Shown: positions 19,828 through 29,688 of the stretch, in pieces
Numbering within the stretch: position 1 is the stretch's first letter
Layout: every line of letters starts with the position of its first letter
Assembly (NCBI GenBank): GCA_003331585.1
Contig: QOPG01000004.1
Coordinates: 25,356-89,355, forward strand
Reading direction: 5' to 3'
Length of the DNA stretch: 64,000 bases
From: Gammaproteobacteria bacterium
GTDB taxonomy: Bacteria > Pseudomonadota > Gammaproteobacteria > Steroidobacterales > Woeseiaceae
Notes under the pieces: model-generated
Databases searched by the model: none
Seen by the model: only the letters and a program-made list of their open reading frames with translations
What the model was told of the DNA's origin: nothing
Made by a program: the position numbers and the translations under genes

Positions 19828-22014
19828 ATTATCAAAGTAGCACTTGATGTTCCTCTCTTTAAGTTATTCGATTATAAATTAAATAAGAACTGCACATTTA
19901 AACTAAAAAAAGGTTGTCGTGTTTTAGTCCCATTTGGTAAGCAGAAAAAAGTAGGCATAATAATAGGGTTTAGTAACAATACTAGAATTCCATCCTCAAA
20001 ATTACGTTCATTTATATCAATAATAGATAATGAACCAATTCTTAGTATGAATGATATGAAATTTATATCATTCGCTAGCAATTATTATCAATACCCGATT
20101 GGGAAAGTAATAAGTGCAGCTCTTCCAGTCCAACTAAAAAAAGGTTTTCCTTTAATTAGTTATATTGACCAACTATCACTTACCAACCATGGAAAGGCGT
20201 GCTCAACGAGCAATCTAAAAAAAAGTGCCCCTAAACAAGCCGAGCTTCTCGAAATACTGAAAATTAAAGTCAGATTAAATGAAAAAGATTTAAATAATCT
20301 CTCCCCTAACTGGAGAAGATATTACAAGGGGTTAATTGAAAAAAAATTAGTAAAAAAAGATAGAGTTATTAATAATTATCGGGTTAATCAAAAATATATC
20401 AGACCATCATCAGGTCCAGACTTAAATTCAGAACAAGCCAATGCTGTAAACACAATAATTAATGAAAAGAAATTTAAAACGTTCCTAATTGATGGTGTCA
20501 CAGGCAGTGGAAAAACAGAAGTTTATTTGCATTTAATCAAAAATACTCTCAAAAATGACAAGCAATGCCTCATATTAGTTCCTGAAATTGGGCTAACCAG
20601 TCAATTTATCAATAGAATAATTAAAAGAATTGGGCTAATTCCTCATCAGTTTCATTCATCATGCACAGAAAACGAAAAATTCATTACTTGGAAAGCGATT
20701 CGTGATTCAAAAGCAGAAATCGTTTTAGGTACAAGATCAGCAATATTCTCTCCCTTCAAAAATTTAGGCATTATCATTGTAGATGAGGAAAATGACGTTT
20801 CATACAAACAACAGGAAGGTTTTAGATATTCTGCAAGAGATCTCGCAATAATAAAAGCGAAACACTGTAACATTCCTGTAATTTTGGGATCCGCTACTCC
20901 TTCAATCGAAAGCATTAATCAGTGTAAGAAAAATATTTACACAAAACTACAACTTACGGAGAGAGCTGGAGAAGCAAAATTACCGTCAATGCATCTAATA
21001 GATATAAACAAAAACAAAACAAAAGATGGAATAAGTGATTTGCTACTAAAAACAATGAATGAACACCTCAAAAAAAACGGTCAAATTTTGGTTTTTGTCA
21101 ACAGGCGGGGTTATGCGCCAACGCTGATTTGTAAATCATGCAACCACATTGAGAAATGTAAGAGATGCGATTCAAGAATGACGGTATATCAATCGAAAAA
21201 CTCTCTTATATGCCACCATTGTGGGTCGAAGGAAAAACTCAAGACTTCATGCCACGTGTGTGGCTCAGAATATATTGCTTTGGGACAGGGAACACAAAGG
21301 ATTGAATCTGCACTTAATAAACATTTTTCTAGTGAGTGGATTATGAGAATCGACAGCGATTCAACCAAATTAAAAGATTCACTTGATAAGGCTTTAGAGG
21401 CAGCGAAGTCAGGTACAGCAAAGATACTTATTGGTACACAAATGTTATCGAAAGGTCATCATTTCTCATCACTAACACTTGTGGCAATCATTAATGCTGA
21501 TCAAGGTTTGTTTAGTAACGATTTTAGAGGAAGTGAACGTCTGGCTCAAAGCATTACTCAAGTTGCTGGTAGAGCTGGCAGGGAAAATAAAAAAGGACAA
21601 GTATTAATTCAAACAGAATATCCTGATCATCCATTTTGGGAGACTTTGTTTAAAGGTGGATACAAGAATGCTATTAGATTAATTTTAGAGGAGAGAAAAC
21701 AAACTGGGTGGCCACCGTATTCATATATAGCATTATTAAGAACGGAATCTCATCAAAAAAAATTTACATGGGAATTTTTAAAAAAATCCAAACTCATTCT
21801 CTCTTCAAATAATTCAACTATCGATATTCTTGGTCCTGTTAGTGCGCCAATGGAAAAAAAAGCAGGTAAATACAGAGGCCAATTATTACTACAATCAAAT
21901 AATAGAAAGATACTCAATCATTGTATTTCATCATTTATTCAAGAGATTGAAAGCAAAAAAATCACTCGGCGTGTAAAATGGTCATTGGATATAGATCCAA
22001 TTGAATTATTCTAG
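19828..22014 (+). CDS. priA: Primosomal replication restart helicase PriA, start not canonical
   Basis: 3'-5' DNA helicase that reloads the replisome at stalled forks. Walker A is DGVTGSGKTEVYLHL, the helicase box is IIVDEENDVSYK, and the eight zinc-ligand cysteines occur as CKSCNHIEKCKRC and CHHCGSKEKLKTSCHVCG. The N-terminal 3'-DNA-binding domain begins IKVALDVPLFKLFDY and is plainly homologous from about 19828, yet the first in-frame ATG is at 20047, inside that domain. No ATG/GTG/TTG precedes it. I use the ATT at 19828, which gives 728 residues, close to the 732 of E. coli PriA. An ATG at 19775 would serve only with a small frame change. Followed by argS, a conserved pairing. Confidence 0.88.
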   Translation: MIKVALDVPLFKLFDYKLNKNCTFKLKKGCRVLVPFGKQKKVGIIIGFSNNTRIPSSKLRSFISIIDNEPILSMNDMKFISFASNYYQYPIGKVISAALPVQLKKGFPLISYIDQLSLTNHGKACSTSNLKKSAPKQAELLEILKIKVRLNEKDLNNLSPNWRRYYKGLIEKKLVKKDRVINNYRVNQKYIRPSSGPDLNSEQANAVNTIINEKKFKTFLIDGVTGSGKTEVYLHLIKNTLKNDKQCLILVPEIGLTSQFINRIIKRIGLIPHQFHSSCTENEKFITWKAIRDSKAEIVLGTRSAIFSPFKNLGIIIVDEENDVSYKQQEGFRYSARDLAIIKAKHCNIPVILGSATPSIESINQCKKNIYTKLQLTERAGEAKLPSMHLIDINKNKTKDGISDLLLKTMNEHLKKNGQILVFVNRRGYAPTLICKSCNHIEKCKRCDSRMTVYQSKNSLICHHCGSKEKLKTSCHVCGSEYIALGQGTQRIESALNKHFSSEWIMRIDSDSTKLKDSLDKALEAAKSGTAKILIGTQMLSKGHHFSSLTLVAIINADQGLFSNDFRGSERLAQSITQVAGRAGRENKKGQVLIQTEYPDHPFWETLFKGGYKNAIRLILEERKQTGWPPYSYIALLRTESHQKKFTWEFLKKSKLILSSNNSTIDILGPVSAPMEKKAGKYRGQLLLQSNNRKILNHCISSFIQEIESKKITRRVKWSLDIDPIELF

Positions 22015-22047
22015 AAAAGAAACTGCGATTAAATAAGAGATCGGTAA

Positions 22048-23781
22048 TTGAAAACAACAATCATAAAAGCTATTGAGTCAGGTATTGCCAAAATACCAAA
22101 GATAAAAAAAATAAATCAACAGAATATAATCTCAGACTCTGTTGAAAGAACTCGTGACTATAAGCATGGTGATTTTACCAGTAACATTGCTATGCGAGTG
22201 GCAAAATCATTGAGAAAAAATCCCCGAGAATTAGCTAAAGAAATAGCAGACAATATACCTCAAGATAAACTCATAAATAAAATAGAAATCGCTGGGCCTG
22301 GTTTTATTAACTTTCATCTTGATAATTCAGCTTATCATTCAGAAATACGGGATATTCTATCTAATAAGAAAAAATTTAATCAAAAAAAAGAAAAAATTCT
22401 TTTAGAATTTGTATCCGCAAACCCAACAGGACCTCTTCATGTCGGACATGGAAGACATGCCGCTTATGGTGCATCTTTAGGAAATATTTTAGAAGCTGTT
22501 GGTTATGATGTTACTCGTGAATATTATGTAAATGATGCTGGAAGACAAATGGATATATTATGTATCAGTGTAATAATTCATTTACTAAAGAATAAAAATA
22601 TTAAAATAAAAATGCCTACTTCTGGCTATCAAGGTCAATACATTAAAATCATTTCTGAAACAATCAAACAAAAGATCAAAATAGATCAAACCATGTTATC
22701 TAAATTTCTTCCATCAATTAATGATGCTGAAGATCCTGAAAAGTATATTGATGATCTCATTGAGAACACTAAAAATATTATTGGAATAAAAGTTTTTAAT
22801 AAAATAAGAAATCAATCACTTGAATCAATCAAATCTGACATAAGAGTTGATCTCGAAGAGTTTGGAGTAATTTTTGACTCATGGTTTTCAGAACAAGAAC
22901 TTGAAAATAAAGGTGACACAGACAAAGTATTAAAAATCCTTGATGAAAACAACTATCTGTACGAAAAAGAAGGAGCAATATGGTTTAAGGCAGAAGACCA
23001 TGGGGATGAAAAAGATCGAGTTGTAGTTCGAGAAAATAAAAATAAGACATATTTTACATCTGACATTGTTTATCACCACGATAAAAAAGTAAGAGGATAC
23101 GATACACTAATAGATATTCTTGGTTCAGATCATCATGGATATATAGCTAGAGTGAAAGCAGGCTTAGAAGCGATGGAGCATAATCCAAATGATCTTCAAG
23201 TTGAATTAGTTCAATTCGTCTCTTTGTTTAGAGATGGAGAAAAATTATCAATGTCAACGAGATCCGGTGAATTCGTTTCTCTCAGGCAGCTTAGAGACGA
23301 AGTTGGTAATGATGCGGCCAGATTTTTTTATATTATGCGTTCAAATGAGCAACATTTAGATTTCGATTTAGAGCTAGCAAAAAGTAAGTCGAATGAAAAT
23401 CCCGTTTACTATATACAATATGCACATGCCAGAATAGCTAGTGTTTTGCGTCAACTTAAGGAACAGTCACTTGATCATGACAAAGACAATGGATCTTCAA
23501 ATTTAGATCTACTTTCTACAAAAAAAGAAAGAAATTTGATGGTTGCTCTATCTAAATACTCTGAAGTTATTAATACAGCTGCAAAAAATCATTCTCCACA
23601 TAGCCTAGCTCAGTACCTGCGTGACTTAGCTAATGAATTCCATTCATACTATAATGATTCAACTTTTATTGTTGATGATGAAAAATTAAGAGATGCCAGA
23701 CTGAATTTAATAATTGCAACTCAAATTATCATCTCATCAGGGTTAGAACTACTCGGTGTTTCAAGCCCTTCTTCAATGTAA
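22048..23781 (+). CDS. argS: Arginyl-tRNA synthetase
   Basis: Class-I synthetase charging tRNA-Arg, 577 residues as usual. The Add1 N-terminal domain carries ERTRDYKHGDFTSNIAMRVAK. The HIGH motif lies in SANPTGPLHVGHGRHAAYG. The KMSK equivalent is the degenerate KLSMSTRSGEFVSL typical of ArgRS, and the C-terminal DALR domain has YYIQYAHARIASVLRQ. It starts at a TTG with only a weak AGAGA ribosome binding site; no ATG nearby would preserve the N-terminal domain. It follows priA by 33 bases, the gammaproteobacterial order. Confidence 0.96.
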   Translation: MKTTIIKAIESGIAKIPKIKKINQQNIISDSVERTRDYKHGDFTSNIAMRVAKSLRKNPRELAKEIADNIPQDKLINKIEIAGPGFINFHLDNSAYHSEIRDILSNKKKFNQKKEKILLEFVSANPTGPLHVGHGRHAAYGASLGNILEAVGYDVTREYYVNDAGRQMDILCISVIIHLLKNKNIKIKMPTSGYQGQYIKIISETIKQKIKIDQTMLSKFLPSINDAEDPEKYIDDLIENTKNIIGIKVFNKIRNQSLESIKSDIRVDLEEFGVIFDSWFSEQELENKGDTDKVLKILDENNYLYEKEGAIWFKAEDHGDEKDRVVVRENKNKTYFTSDIVYHHDKKVRGYDTLIDILGSDHHGYIARVKAGLEAMEHNPNDLQVELVQFVSLFRDGEKLSMSTRSGEFVSLRQLRDEVGNDAARFFYIMRSNEQHLDFDLELAKSKSNENPVYYIQYAHARIASVLRQLKEQSLDHDKDNGSSNLDLLSTKKERNLMVALSKYSEVINTAAKNHSPHSLAQYLRDLANEFHSYYNDSTFIVDDEKLRDARLNLIIATQIIISSGLELLGVSSPSSM

Positions 23782-23789
23782 ATAAAGAA

Positions 23790-24155
23790 CTAAAAGAGTT
23801 GGTTCCTTTTATTATATTGAACTAATAGGTATGAAAAGAGCAATAGAAGAGATATGCAGATAATTTCAAAACTATCTCCGAGCAAAGTCCTGTATTTAAC
23901 GCTGAAAAATAATGCAAAGAATAAATGGATATCAAAAATAAAAAAAATCCAAAACAGTATTTTCTTTGCCACCCTTTTGTTTTTGAATCCATAGTAAGAT
24001 AAATTTGAAATCAAGATAGTGATAAACAAAATTGCGGTTGGAATAATGTAATGTTTACCAATAACAAATGTTTGTATTACAGCTAAAAATCCCAAAGCTG
24101 ATAAAATAGCGAATATCAAATCAAAAGAACTTTTGAGTGAAATTTTATTTTCCAT
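23790..24155 (-). CDS. Small four-helix membrane protein of unknown function
   Basis: 121 residues with four hydrophobic segments (FDLIFAILSALGFLAVIQTF, then TAILFITILISNLSYYGF, ILFWIFFIFDIHLFFALFF and EIICISLLLLFSYLLVQY) and a charged N-terminus. No family recognised. It follows ntrX by 28 bases on the same strand, so it may be the last gene of that transcript, and it converges on argS with an 8-base gap. Confidence 0.6.
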   Translation of the reverse strand: MENKISLKSSFDLIFAILSALGFLAVIQTFVIGKHYIIPTAILFITILISNLSYYGFKNKRVAKKILFWIFFIFDIHLFFALFFSVKYRTLLGDSFEIICISLLLLFSYLLVQYNKRNQLF

Positions 24156-24183
24156 ACTTATAAACTCCTATTTTTTCTTTATT

Positions 24184-25554
24184 TTATGGATTGTCTTTTG
24201 TTTTTATATCTATTTGTAATGACTTTAATTTTCGATATAGATGTGTTCGCTCAACACCGACTCTTTTAGCTAATTTACCAACTTTACCATCGCATAGTAT
24301 CAATTGCTGCTGAAGGTATGCTTTTTCAAATTGTTCACGAGCTTCTTTAAGAGGCAAAGATAAAAGATCTTGTTTTATCAATGATTCTACAGGATCTTTA
24401 TCTATCTCTTTTTTTAACTCTTCTTCTGTTTCATCAAGAGTAACATCATCTGTTATACCTTTTACTAAGAGTCTCTCTATTATATTTTTTAACTCAATAT
24501 GATTTCCAGGCCAGGGGAAATTTCTTAATCGATTTTGTGCTGCAACTGTAAAACGTCTGTATGTCAATTCTTGTGCTTCGGAAAGTTGATCTGTATAAAA
24601 TTTAATGAAATCTGGAATATCCTCAGCATGTTCTCTTAGAGGAGGAACCTTAATTGTTTGAATATTAAGATTTGATATTAATTCACGCTTCAATCTTCCT
24701 TCTCTTACTTGATTTAGGTAATTTTCATTAACGATTGCAATCGTCCTAAAATTACATTGAATTTTCTCTTTTCCGCCATTTATATTAAAGATATTCGTTT
24801 CTAGAATATTATTAATAATAAGCTGAGCATTAAGATTGAACTCAGCAAGATTTTTAAGAATCAATGTTCCATTTTGTAATTTATCAATAATACCTAGTGT
24901 TATTTTTTCACTTTTACCTGATCCTAAAATTTCATCTTTTAATACTTCTTCAGATAGTGATGAAGAATCTAATGTAATACAATTATTCATAGAACGATCG
25001 CTTATATTATGAACATAATTCGCATAAGCCTCTCTTCCTGTTCCATCTTCGCCAATTATCAAAATTGAGGAGTCTACTTTAGCAACTCTACTAAGTTCTT
25101 TCCTAAAATCTTTAAGAAGATCGCTATGTCCTATTGATACGAAAGAAGCGTTGTCAATTGATCGTTTTGGATTAGTTTTTTTCTTTCGTTCTGTTAACGC
25201 ACCCTCAACGGTTCGAAGTAATTTCGCTATAGAAAGTGGTTTTTCAACAAAATTTGAAGCGCCTAAATGTGTTGATTCAATTGCAGTATCGACTGTTCCA
25301 TGGCCTGACATCATTACTACCTCAGAATTGAGATTCTCCTCCTCTGACCATTGCTTTAAGAGTGATATCCCATCAGTTTCAGGCATCCATATATCCAATA
25401 AAATCAAATCGAATTCTTTTTTCGATCTTTTTCTATTGGCTTCTGATGCAGATGATGCAACTGTTACATCGTAGCCCTCTTCAGAGAGAATTTCACTAAT
25501 TAACTCTCTTATATCTAATTCATCATCAACAACCAAAACACTCATTGAGCTCAT
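24184..25554 (-). CDS. ntrX: NtrX-like response regulator with degenerate sigma-54 AAA+ domain
   Basis: 456 residues in three parts. The receiver domain (1-120) has phospho-acceptor Asp54 in LILLDIWMP and Lys105 in VEKPLS. The NtrC-type AAA+ domain (about 140-380) is eroded: Walker A reads GEDGTGREA (Lys replaced by Arg174), Walker B reads TLILKNLAEF without the DE pair, and the GAFTGA sigma-54 contact loop is missing. PPLREHAEDIPDF and NFPWPGNHIELKN remain. The C-terminal Fis-type helix-turn-helix (GKLAKRVGVERTHLYRKL) is intact. It therefore probably binds DNA and responds to phosphorylation but does not drive sigma-54. ATGA overlap with ntrY. Confidence 0.88.
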   Translation of the reverse strand: MSSMSVLVVDDELDIRELISEILSEEGYDVTVASSASEANRKRSKKEFDLILLDIWMPETDGISLLKQWSEEENLNSEVVMMSGHGTVDTAIESTHLGASNFVEKPLSIAKLLRTVEGALTERKKKTNPKRSIDNASFVSIGHSDLLKDFRKELSRVAKVDSSILIIGEDGTGREAYANYVHNISDRSMNNCITLDSSSLSEEVLKDEILGSGKSEKITLGIIDKLQNGTLILKNLAEFNLNAQLIINNILETNIFNINGGKEKIQCNFRTIAIVNENYLNQVREGRLKRELISNLNIQTIKVPPLREHAEDIPDFIKFYTDQLSEAQELTYRRFTVAAQNRLRNFPWPGNHIELKNIIERLLVKGITDDVTLDETEEELKKEIDKDPVESLIKQDLLSLPLKEAREQFEKAYLQQQLILCDGKVGKLAKRVGVERTHLYRKLKSLQIDIKTKDNP

Positions 25555-27782
25555 AATGAATGTACTCCATTGTCTTTTTTATGCTTAAAACTGGAAATCA
25601 TTTTCTCTCTCATTTTTTCGTTTTCTGGCATAAATATTTTTATCACAGCACCCTGTTTTTTTGCATTTTCAGCTTCTATAAAGCCCATATGCTCTTCAAC
25701 TAGTTTTTTAACTATAGCTAACCCAAGACCTGTACCCTTTGATTTAGATGTAACATACGGATCAAATATTTGACCTAAAGAATTTTTATCAAAGCCAGAT
25801 CCATTATCTTCTATACAAATCTCAATCATTTTAATATTGTTAATATCGCATTGTTTTACATTCACAGATATTGTTCCCGCTATATCTTCAGGAATGGCTT
25901 CAATAGAATTTCTGACAAGATTATGGATAATTTGTCTTATCCTGCCTGGATCAGCGTCAAACTTTAAATCATCTGAATCAATATCGAACGTAATATTAAT
26001 TTTGGATTCTTGCTCTTGATAGAGATCAATAATTTCTCTCAAAAGAATAGCTATATTTATCGTCACAATCTCCATATCAGGAGAGCGCGCATAATCACTG
26101 AATGCATTTACCATCTCTTTTAACGCTGCAACCTGTTCAACAATTATATGAGTTGAACGATCTAAAATTTCAGCATCTTCTTTAGGCATCGTATTTAAGT
26201 ATTTTCTTCTTACCCTTTCAGCAGATAACTGAATTGGCGTGAGTGGATTCTTGATTTCATGTGCTAATCTTCTGGCAACCTCGCCCCATGCAGCATCACG
26301 TTGAGATTGAATTTGAATTGTTATGTCATCAAATACAACGACAAGACCTTCATTCTCCATTGTGTCATTTGAGAGGTCAGAGCATGCACATGTCAATATT
26401 CTTCTCCCTGTATCGGAGTGGACAATAATTTGCTCATGCCAAACCATATTACCTTCATCAAGATACTTTTTTATCACAACAAATAATTCATTAAGGACAT
26501 TGTGCTCTTTTGCTAAATTAGAGAGTAATTCCCCTCTGCTCTCTGAAAAGTCAACATTTAAAATAGAGCCAGCTGCTTTATTTGCAGTTCTTATTTTTAG
26601 ATCAGACTCGAGTGAAATTACTCCAGTGGACAGGCTCGCTAATATAATTTCTAAATTTGCTCTTTCTGCTTCAACCAAGTTTTGGCTCAAACTTGCTTGT
26701 TTTCTTGCTATTGATAACCCTTTAGTCATCTCATTGAAAGAATTTATCAAGAAACCAATCTCATCTTTTCCTGGTACAGGCAATCTCATATCAAAATCAC
26801 CCTTGGCTACCGCTTTTGTACCTTCAACTAAATTTTGTATCGGAGAAACTAGTCTTCTTGAAAGGACAAAAGCCCCAAAAATTGAAGCTAATAATGAAAT
26901 CATTAGTACCGCAGTCAATGTCAAACTAAATGTTCTTTTTAATGGTTCTCGAAGATAAACTATTCTTTTATAATCGGTATAAGAGGAATCAATACTATTA
27001 ACCATTCGACCTATACGTTGTGATACAGGAAATCGTGCTCTAATTATCCCAATTATATCCGGCATATTTTCAGCCACTAGAGGAACAGCAGTTCGTATTT
27101 CATAAGCATCATTACTAAGTGGATCAAGACTGACATACGGGCGATTCTGTCTTATTTGCATCATGACCTCATTGGAAACCCTACTTGGAACATTATTTAC
27201 TGACAAATCAGAATTAGTTGCTAATATTCGGCTGTTTCGACCAAACAAGGTAATCTCACTAGCACCAATTTCTTCTCTGAGTTTCCCTATTTCATAAATG
27301 AATTGCGAGCTATTGGTTTCTCTCAATCTCTGAGCAATTTGCTCTGTGGCAGACAAATGATCCCGCATCTGCATAGCAAGTGCATTTCTGCTTAAAGTAA
27401 GAGCATCATCAAGACCTGTCTCAACTTCTACATTAAACCAAGTATCTATGCCTCGATTAATAAACTGCATCGAAAAATAAAAAACAATTAAGAGTGGAAT
27501 TATAGCTAATCCCACAAACATACCGACCATTTTTGCTTTTAGCCTAGAGCCTGGAATATTTTGTTGATAATCACGAAATAATCTAAAAAGATTTCCTACC
27601 AAAAGAACCATTAGCACAAATAAGCATAGAATATTTACCCAAAGGATTGAATTGGCAAGCTGATCAAAATTTTCTGAATTCTGAGCAGCCTGGCTCAACA
27701 TAATTAACGCAATGAAAGTTAAACCAACACCGAAAGCGCTCATCATGGCATAAAGAAGTGGCCTTATCTTTGGAGTTGCCAT
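25551..27782 (-). CDS. ntrY: NtrY-like membrane sensor histidine kinase
   Basis: Inner-membrane kinase partner of NtrX, 743 residues from the ATG at 27782; a GTG nine bases upstream is possible. Order of domains: N-terminal membrane helices (about 1-100), a periplasmic sensor region, another helix (LTAVLMISLLASIFGAFVL), HAMP (SRRLVSPIQNLVEGTKAVAKG), PAS-like segment, HisKA with the phospho-His in RRLAHEIKNPLTPIQLSAER, then HATPase_c with HNLVRNSIEAI, DNGSGF and KGTGLGLAIV. NtrYX systems are tied to nitrogen and redox signalling in other proteobacteria. It overlaps the DUF4390 gene by 19 bases and ntrX by 4. Confidence 0.93.
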   Translation of the reverse strand: MATPKIRPLLYAMMSAFGVGLTFIALIMLSQAAQNSENFDQLANSILWVNILCLFVLMVLLVGNLFRLFRDYQQNIPGSRLKAKMVGMFVGLAIIPLLIVFYFSMQFINRGIDTWFNVEVETGLDDALTLSRNALAMQMRDHLSATEQIAQRLRETNSSQFIYEIGKLREEIGASEITLFGRNSRILATNSDLSVNNVPSRVSNEVMMQIRQNRPYVSLDPLSNDAYEIRTAVPLVAENMPDIIGIIRARFPVSQRIGRMVNSIDSSYTDYKRIVYLREPLKRTFSLTLTAVLMISLLASIFGAFVLSRRLVSPIQNLVEGTKAVAKGDFDMRLPVPGKDEIGFLINSFNEMTKGLSIARKQASLSQNLVEAERANLEIILASLSTGVISLESDLKIRTANKAAGSILNVDFSESRGELLSNLAKEHNVLNELFVVIKKYLDEGNMVWHEQIIVHSDTGRRILTCACSDLSNDTMENEGLVVVFDDITIQIQSQRDAAWGEVARRLAHEIKNPLTPIQLSAERVRRKYLNTMPKEDAEILDRSTHIIVEQVAALKEMVNAFSDYARSPDMEIVTINIAILLREIIDLYQEQESKINITFDIDSDDLKFDADPGRIRQIIHNLVRNSIEAIPEDIAGTISVNVKQCDINNIKMIEICIEDNGSGFDKNSLGQIFDPYVTSKSKGTGLGLAIVKKLVEEHMGFIEAENAKKQGAVIKIFMPENEKMREKMISSFKHKKDNGVHSL

Positions 27783-28348
27783 TCGTACCACTCGCTTTTA
27801 ATGTCCCATTGACTTCTCCAAAAAAACAACATTCGCAATGGTGCAGAGTATTGTTTTGTGCTCAATAGAGCCTGGAGTCTCATCCTGTAATTAGAATCAT
27901 TTGATAGTTCGTTATCATTTACCAAAAATAAATTTTGAATTCTTCCTAATCTGTTGAGAGCTGAAAATAATGTTGCATAGGAATCCTGAGTATCATTCAC
28001 AGTATCTCTAACAATATATCGCTGACTTAGAGGCTTATATTCAAGCTCAAATTGGAAAGACAGCTCAATTTCTTTATCATCAGGCATAAACCTCCTCACT
28101 CTTATGAATTCGATGCTTAATTCAATTGTCAGAGGAACGCCACTATTAAGTGCATTCAGAGCTTCGTCACTTAAAAATAATTGTAATCTTGCGTCCAAAA
28201 CATGCGTTTGATCAATAAGAACTGACTTAGCAGATCGAACATCAAAATAACCCTCATGATTTGGCCTCATTTGTGCCAACAGATCAAATGAAGAAAATAC
28301 GCCTAATATAATGGCAAGTTTCATTATTTTTGTAATATATTTTCTCAT
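27764..28348 (-). CDS. DUF4390 exported protein of the ntrYX operon
   Basis: 194 residues with an N-terminal hydrophobic signal (ITKIMKLAIILGVFSSFDLLA) followed by a soluble domain. The pattern GVPLTIELSIEFIRVRRF, then the repeated beta-strand region and the C-terminal MLFFWRSQWDIKSEWYEWQL, matches the DUF4390 family. That family sits between rsmB and ntrY in many gammaproteobacteria. Function unknown; a periplasmic role linked to the NtrY sensor is a guess from constant linkage. It starts 3 bases after the rsmB stop. Confidence 0.8.
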   Translation of the reverse strand: MRKYITKIMKLAIILGVFSSFDLLAQMRPNHEGYFDVRSAKSVLIDQTHVLDARLQLFLSDEALNALNSGVPLTIELSIEFIRVRRFMPDDKEIELSFQFELEYKPLSQRYIVRDTVNDTQDSYATLFSALNRLGRIQNLFLVNDNELSNDSNYRMRLQALLSTKQYSAPLRMLFFWRSQWDIKSEWYEWQLQR

Positions 28349-28351
28349 TAT

Positions 28352-29686
28352 TTAATTCTTTTTTTCCAAGCATGCAAAATAGAACCCGTCCATGTTCATA
28401 ATGCCAGGTAATACTTGGTAACCATATTCTGTTTTAATCATTTGTTTTTTTATGTTGTTATTTAGCAACAAATCTCCATGTGCAACATTATCATGTTTTT
28501 TCTTAAATTGATTGATTACATCATCATTTTCTTCTCTGAAGAGAGAGCAAGTAACATAAATCATCCTCCCATTTTTAGATAAAGTACCCCACAAAGAATT
28601 AAGTATCTTTAGTTGCTTCTTATGATATGCAGATATGTCAGATACTTTCCTTAAATGCTTAATATCTGGATGCCTTCTAATCACACCTGAAGATGAACAT
28701 GGCGCATCTAATAATATTAAGTCAAAAAACTCTGAATCCCACCAGCTTTCAATATCATTAAGATCATTAATGAGAATATCCTTCTTATACCCCAACCTCT
28801 CCAAATTTTGATCAATCAATTTAGCTCTTAACGGATCAATTTCAATTGCCGTAAGTTGAGATGACTCAACAATATTTTCTAAAATTTGTCCTGTTTTTCC
28901 TCCAGGAGCTGCACAAGCGTCTAAAATACGACCATCCTTTCCGTTCAATAAACATTCCACTGCAAGCTGAGCTGCTCCATCTTGGATAGAAACATATCCA
29001 TCATAAAACTTCGGAAGGGAATCAATTTGAATTGGATTTTTGAGACAAACGGAATATTTGCAATCACCTATATAACCAAGATTACTTTTTGATACATTAT
29101 TTTCACTGGCAATCATATCTATATATTTGTTTGCAGTAATTTTCTTCGGATTTACTCTTAACCACATGGGCGCTTTTTCATTATTACTCTCAAGAATTAT
29201 TTTCCAGTGATCTGGCCAATCTTTTTTAATTTTTTGTATCATCCAAATTGGATGATTAAATTCACTTTCGTCTTCAATATCATTTATTTTCTTATTAGAT
29301 CGTAAATATGCTCTTAATATTCCGTTAATGAATGCGGTGTGATTTTTTTTCTTTAATTTTTTTGCAGCCTCTACAGTCAATGAGACAACTGCATGATTTG
29401 GTATCCTTGTTCTATCAATTTGGAATATAGCTGTCTCAAGAAGAATTTGGACAATTTTATCTCTTTTCCTAATTGGTGTTTTTAAGAATCTTTTGATTTT
29501 ACTTTTTAATTCCCAATGAAACCGGATGGTCCCATAGCAGATATTTTTGAATAGAGAGACATCATTACCATGAATTTTTTTTATGGCATCGTGAATTGCT
29601 TTATCAAGGGAAACTTTTTTATAAATAACGCTATGTACAACATCGGAAGATTTTGCACGTATTAGCACACTATCCTTATTTTCCAT
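28352..29686 (-). CDS. rsmB: 16S rRNA (cytosine-967-C5)-methyltransferase
   Basis: 444 residues, the usual length. The N-terminal NusB-like RNA-binding domain is followed by the SAM methyltransferase domain with the cofactor motif DACAAPGGKTGQILE, the LLDAPCSSSGVIRRHPDIK motif IV cysteine, and the catalytic motif VI cysteine in MIYVTCSLFREEN. It modifies C967 of 16S rRNA. The gene lies in the conserved def-fmt-rsmB set, 2 bases after fmt. Confidence 0.95.
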   Translation of the reverse strand: MENKDSVLIRAKSSDVVHSVIYKKVSLDKAIHDAIKKIHGNDVSLFKNICYGTIRFHWELKSKIKRFLKTPIRKRDKIVQILLETAIFQIDRTRIPNHAVVSLTVEAAKKLKKKNHTAFINGILRAYLRSNKKINDIEDESEFNHPIWMIQKIKKDWPDHWKIILESNNEKAPMWLRVNPKKITANKYIDMIASENNVSKSNLGYIGDCKYSVCLKNPIQIDSLPKFYDGYVSIQDGAAQLAVECLLNGKDGRILDACAAPGGKTGQILENIVESSQLTAIEIDPLRAKLIDQNLERLGYKKDILINDLNDIESWWDSEFFDLILLDAPCSSSGVIRRHPDIKHLRKVSDISAYHKKQLKILNSLWGTLSKNGRMIYVTCSLFREENDDVINQFKKKHDNVAHGDLLLNNNIKKQMIKTEYGYQVLPGIMNMDGFYFACLEKKN

Positions 29687-29688
29687 GG

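Noticed and set aside
26323..26958. Plus-strand open frame of 211 codons opposite ntrY
   Set aside because: Lies within the HAMP/PAS region of a clear histidine kinase; Ser/Thr-rich shadow without motifs.
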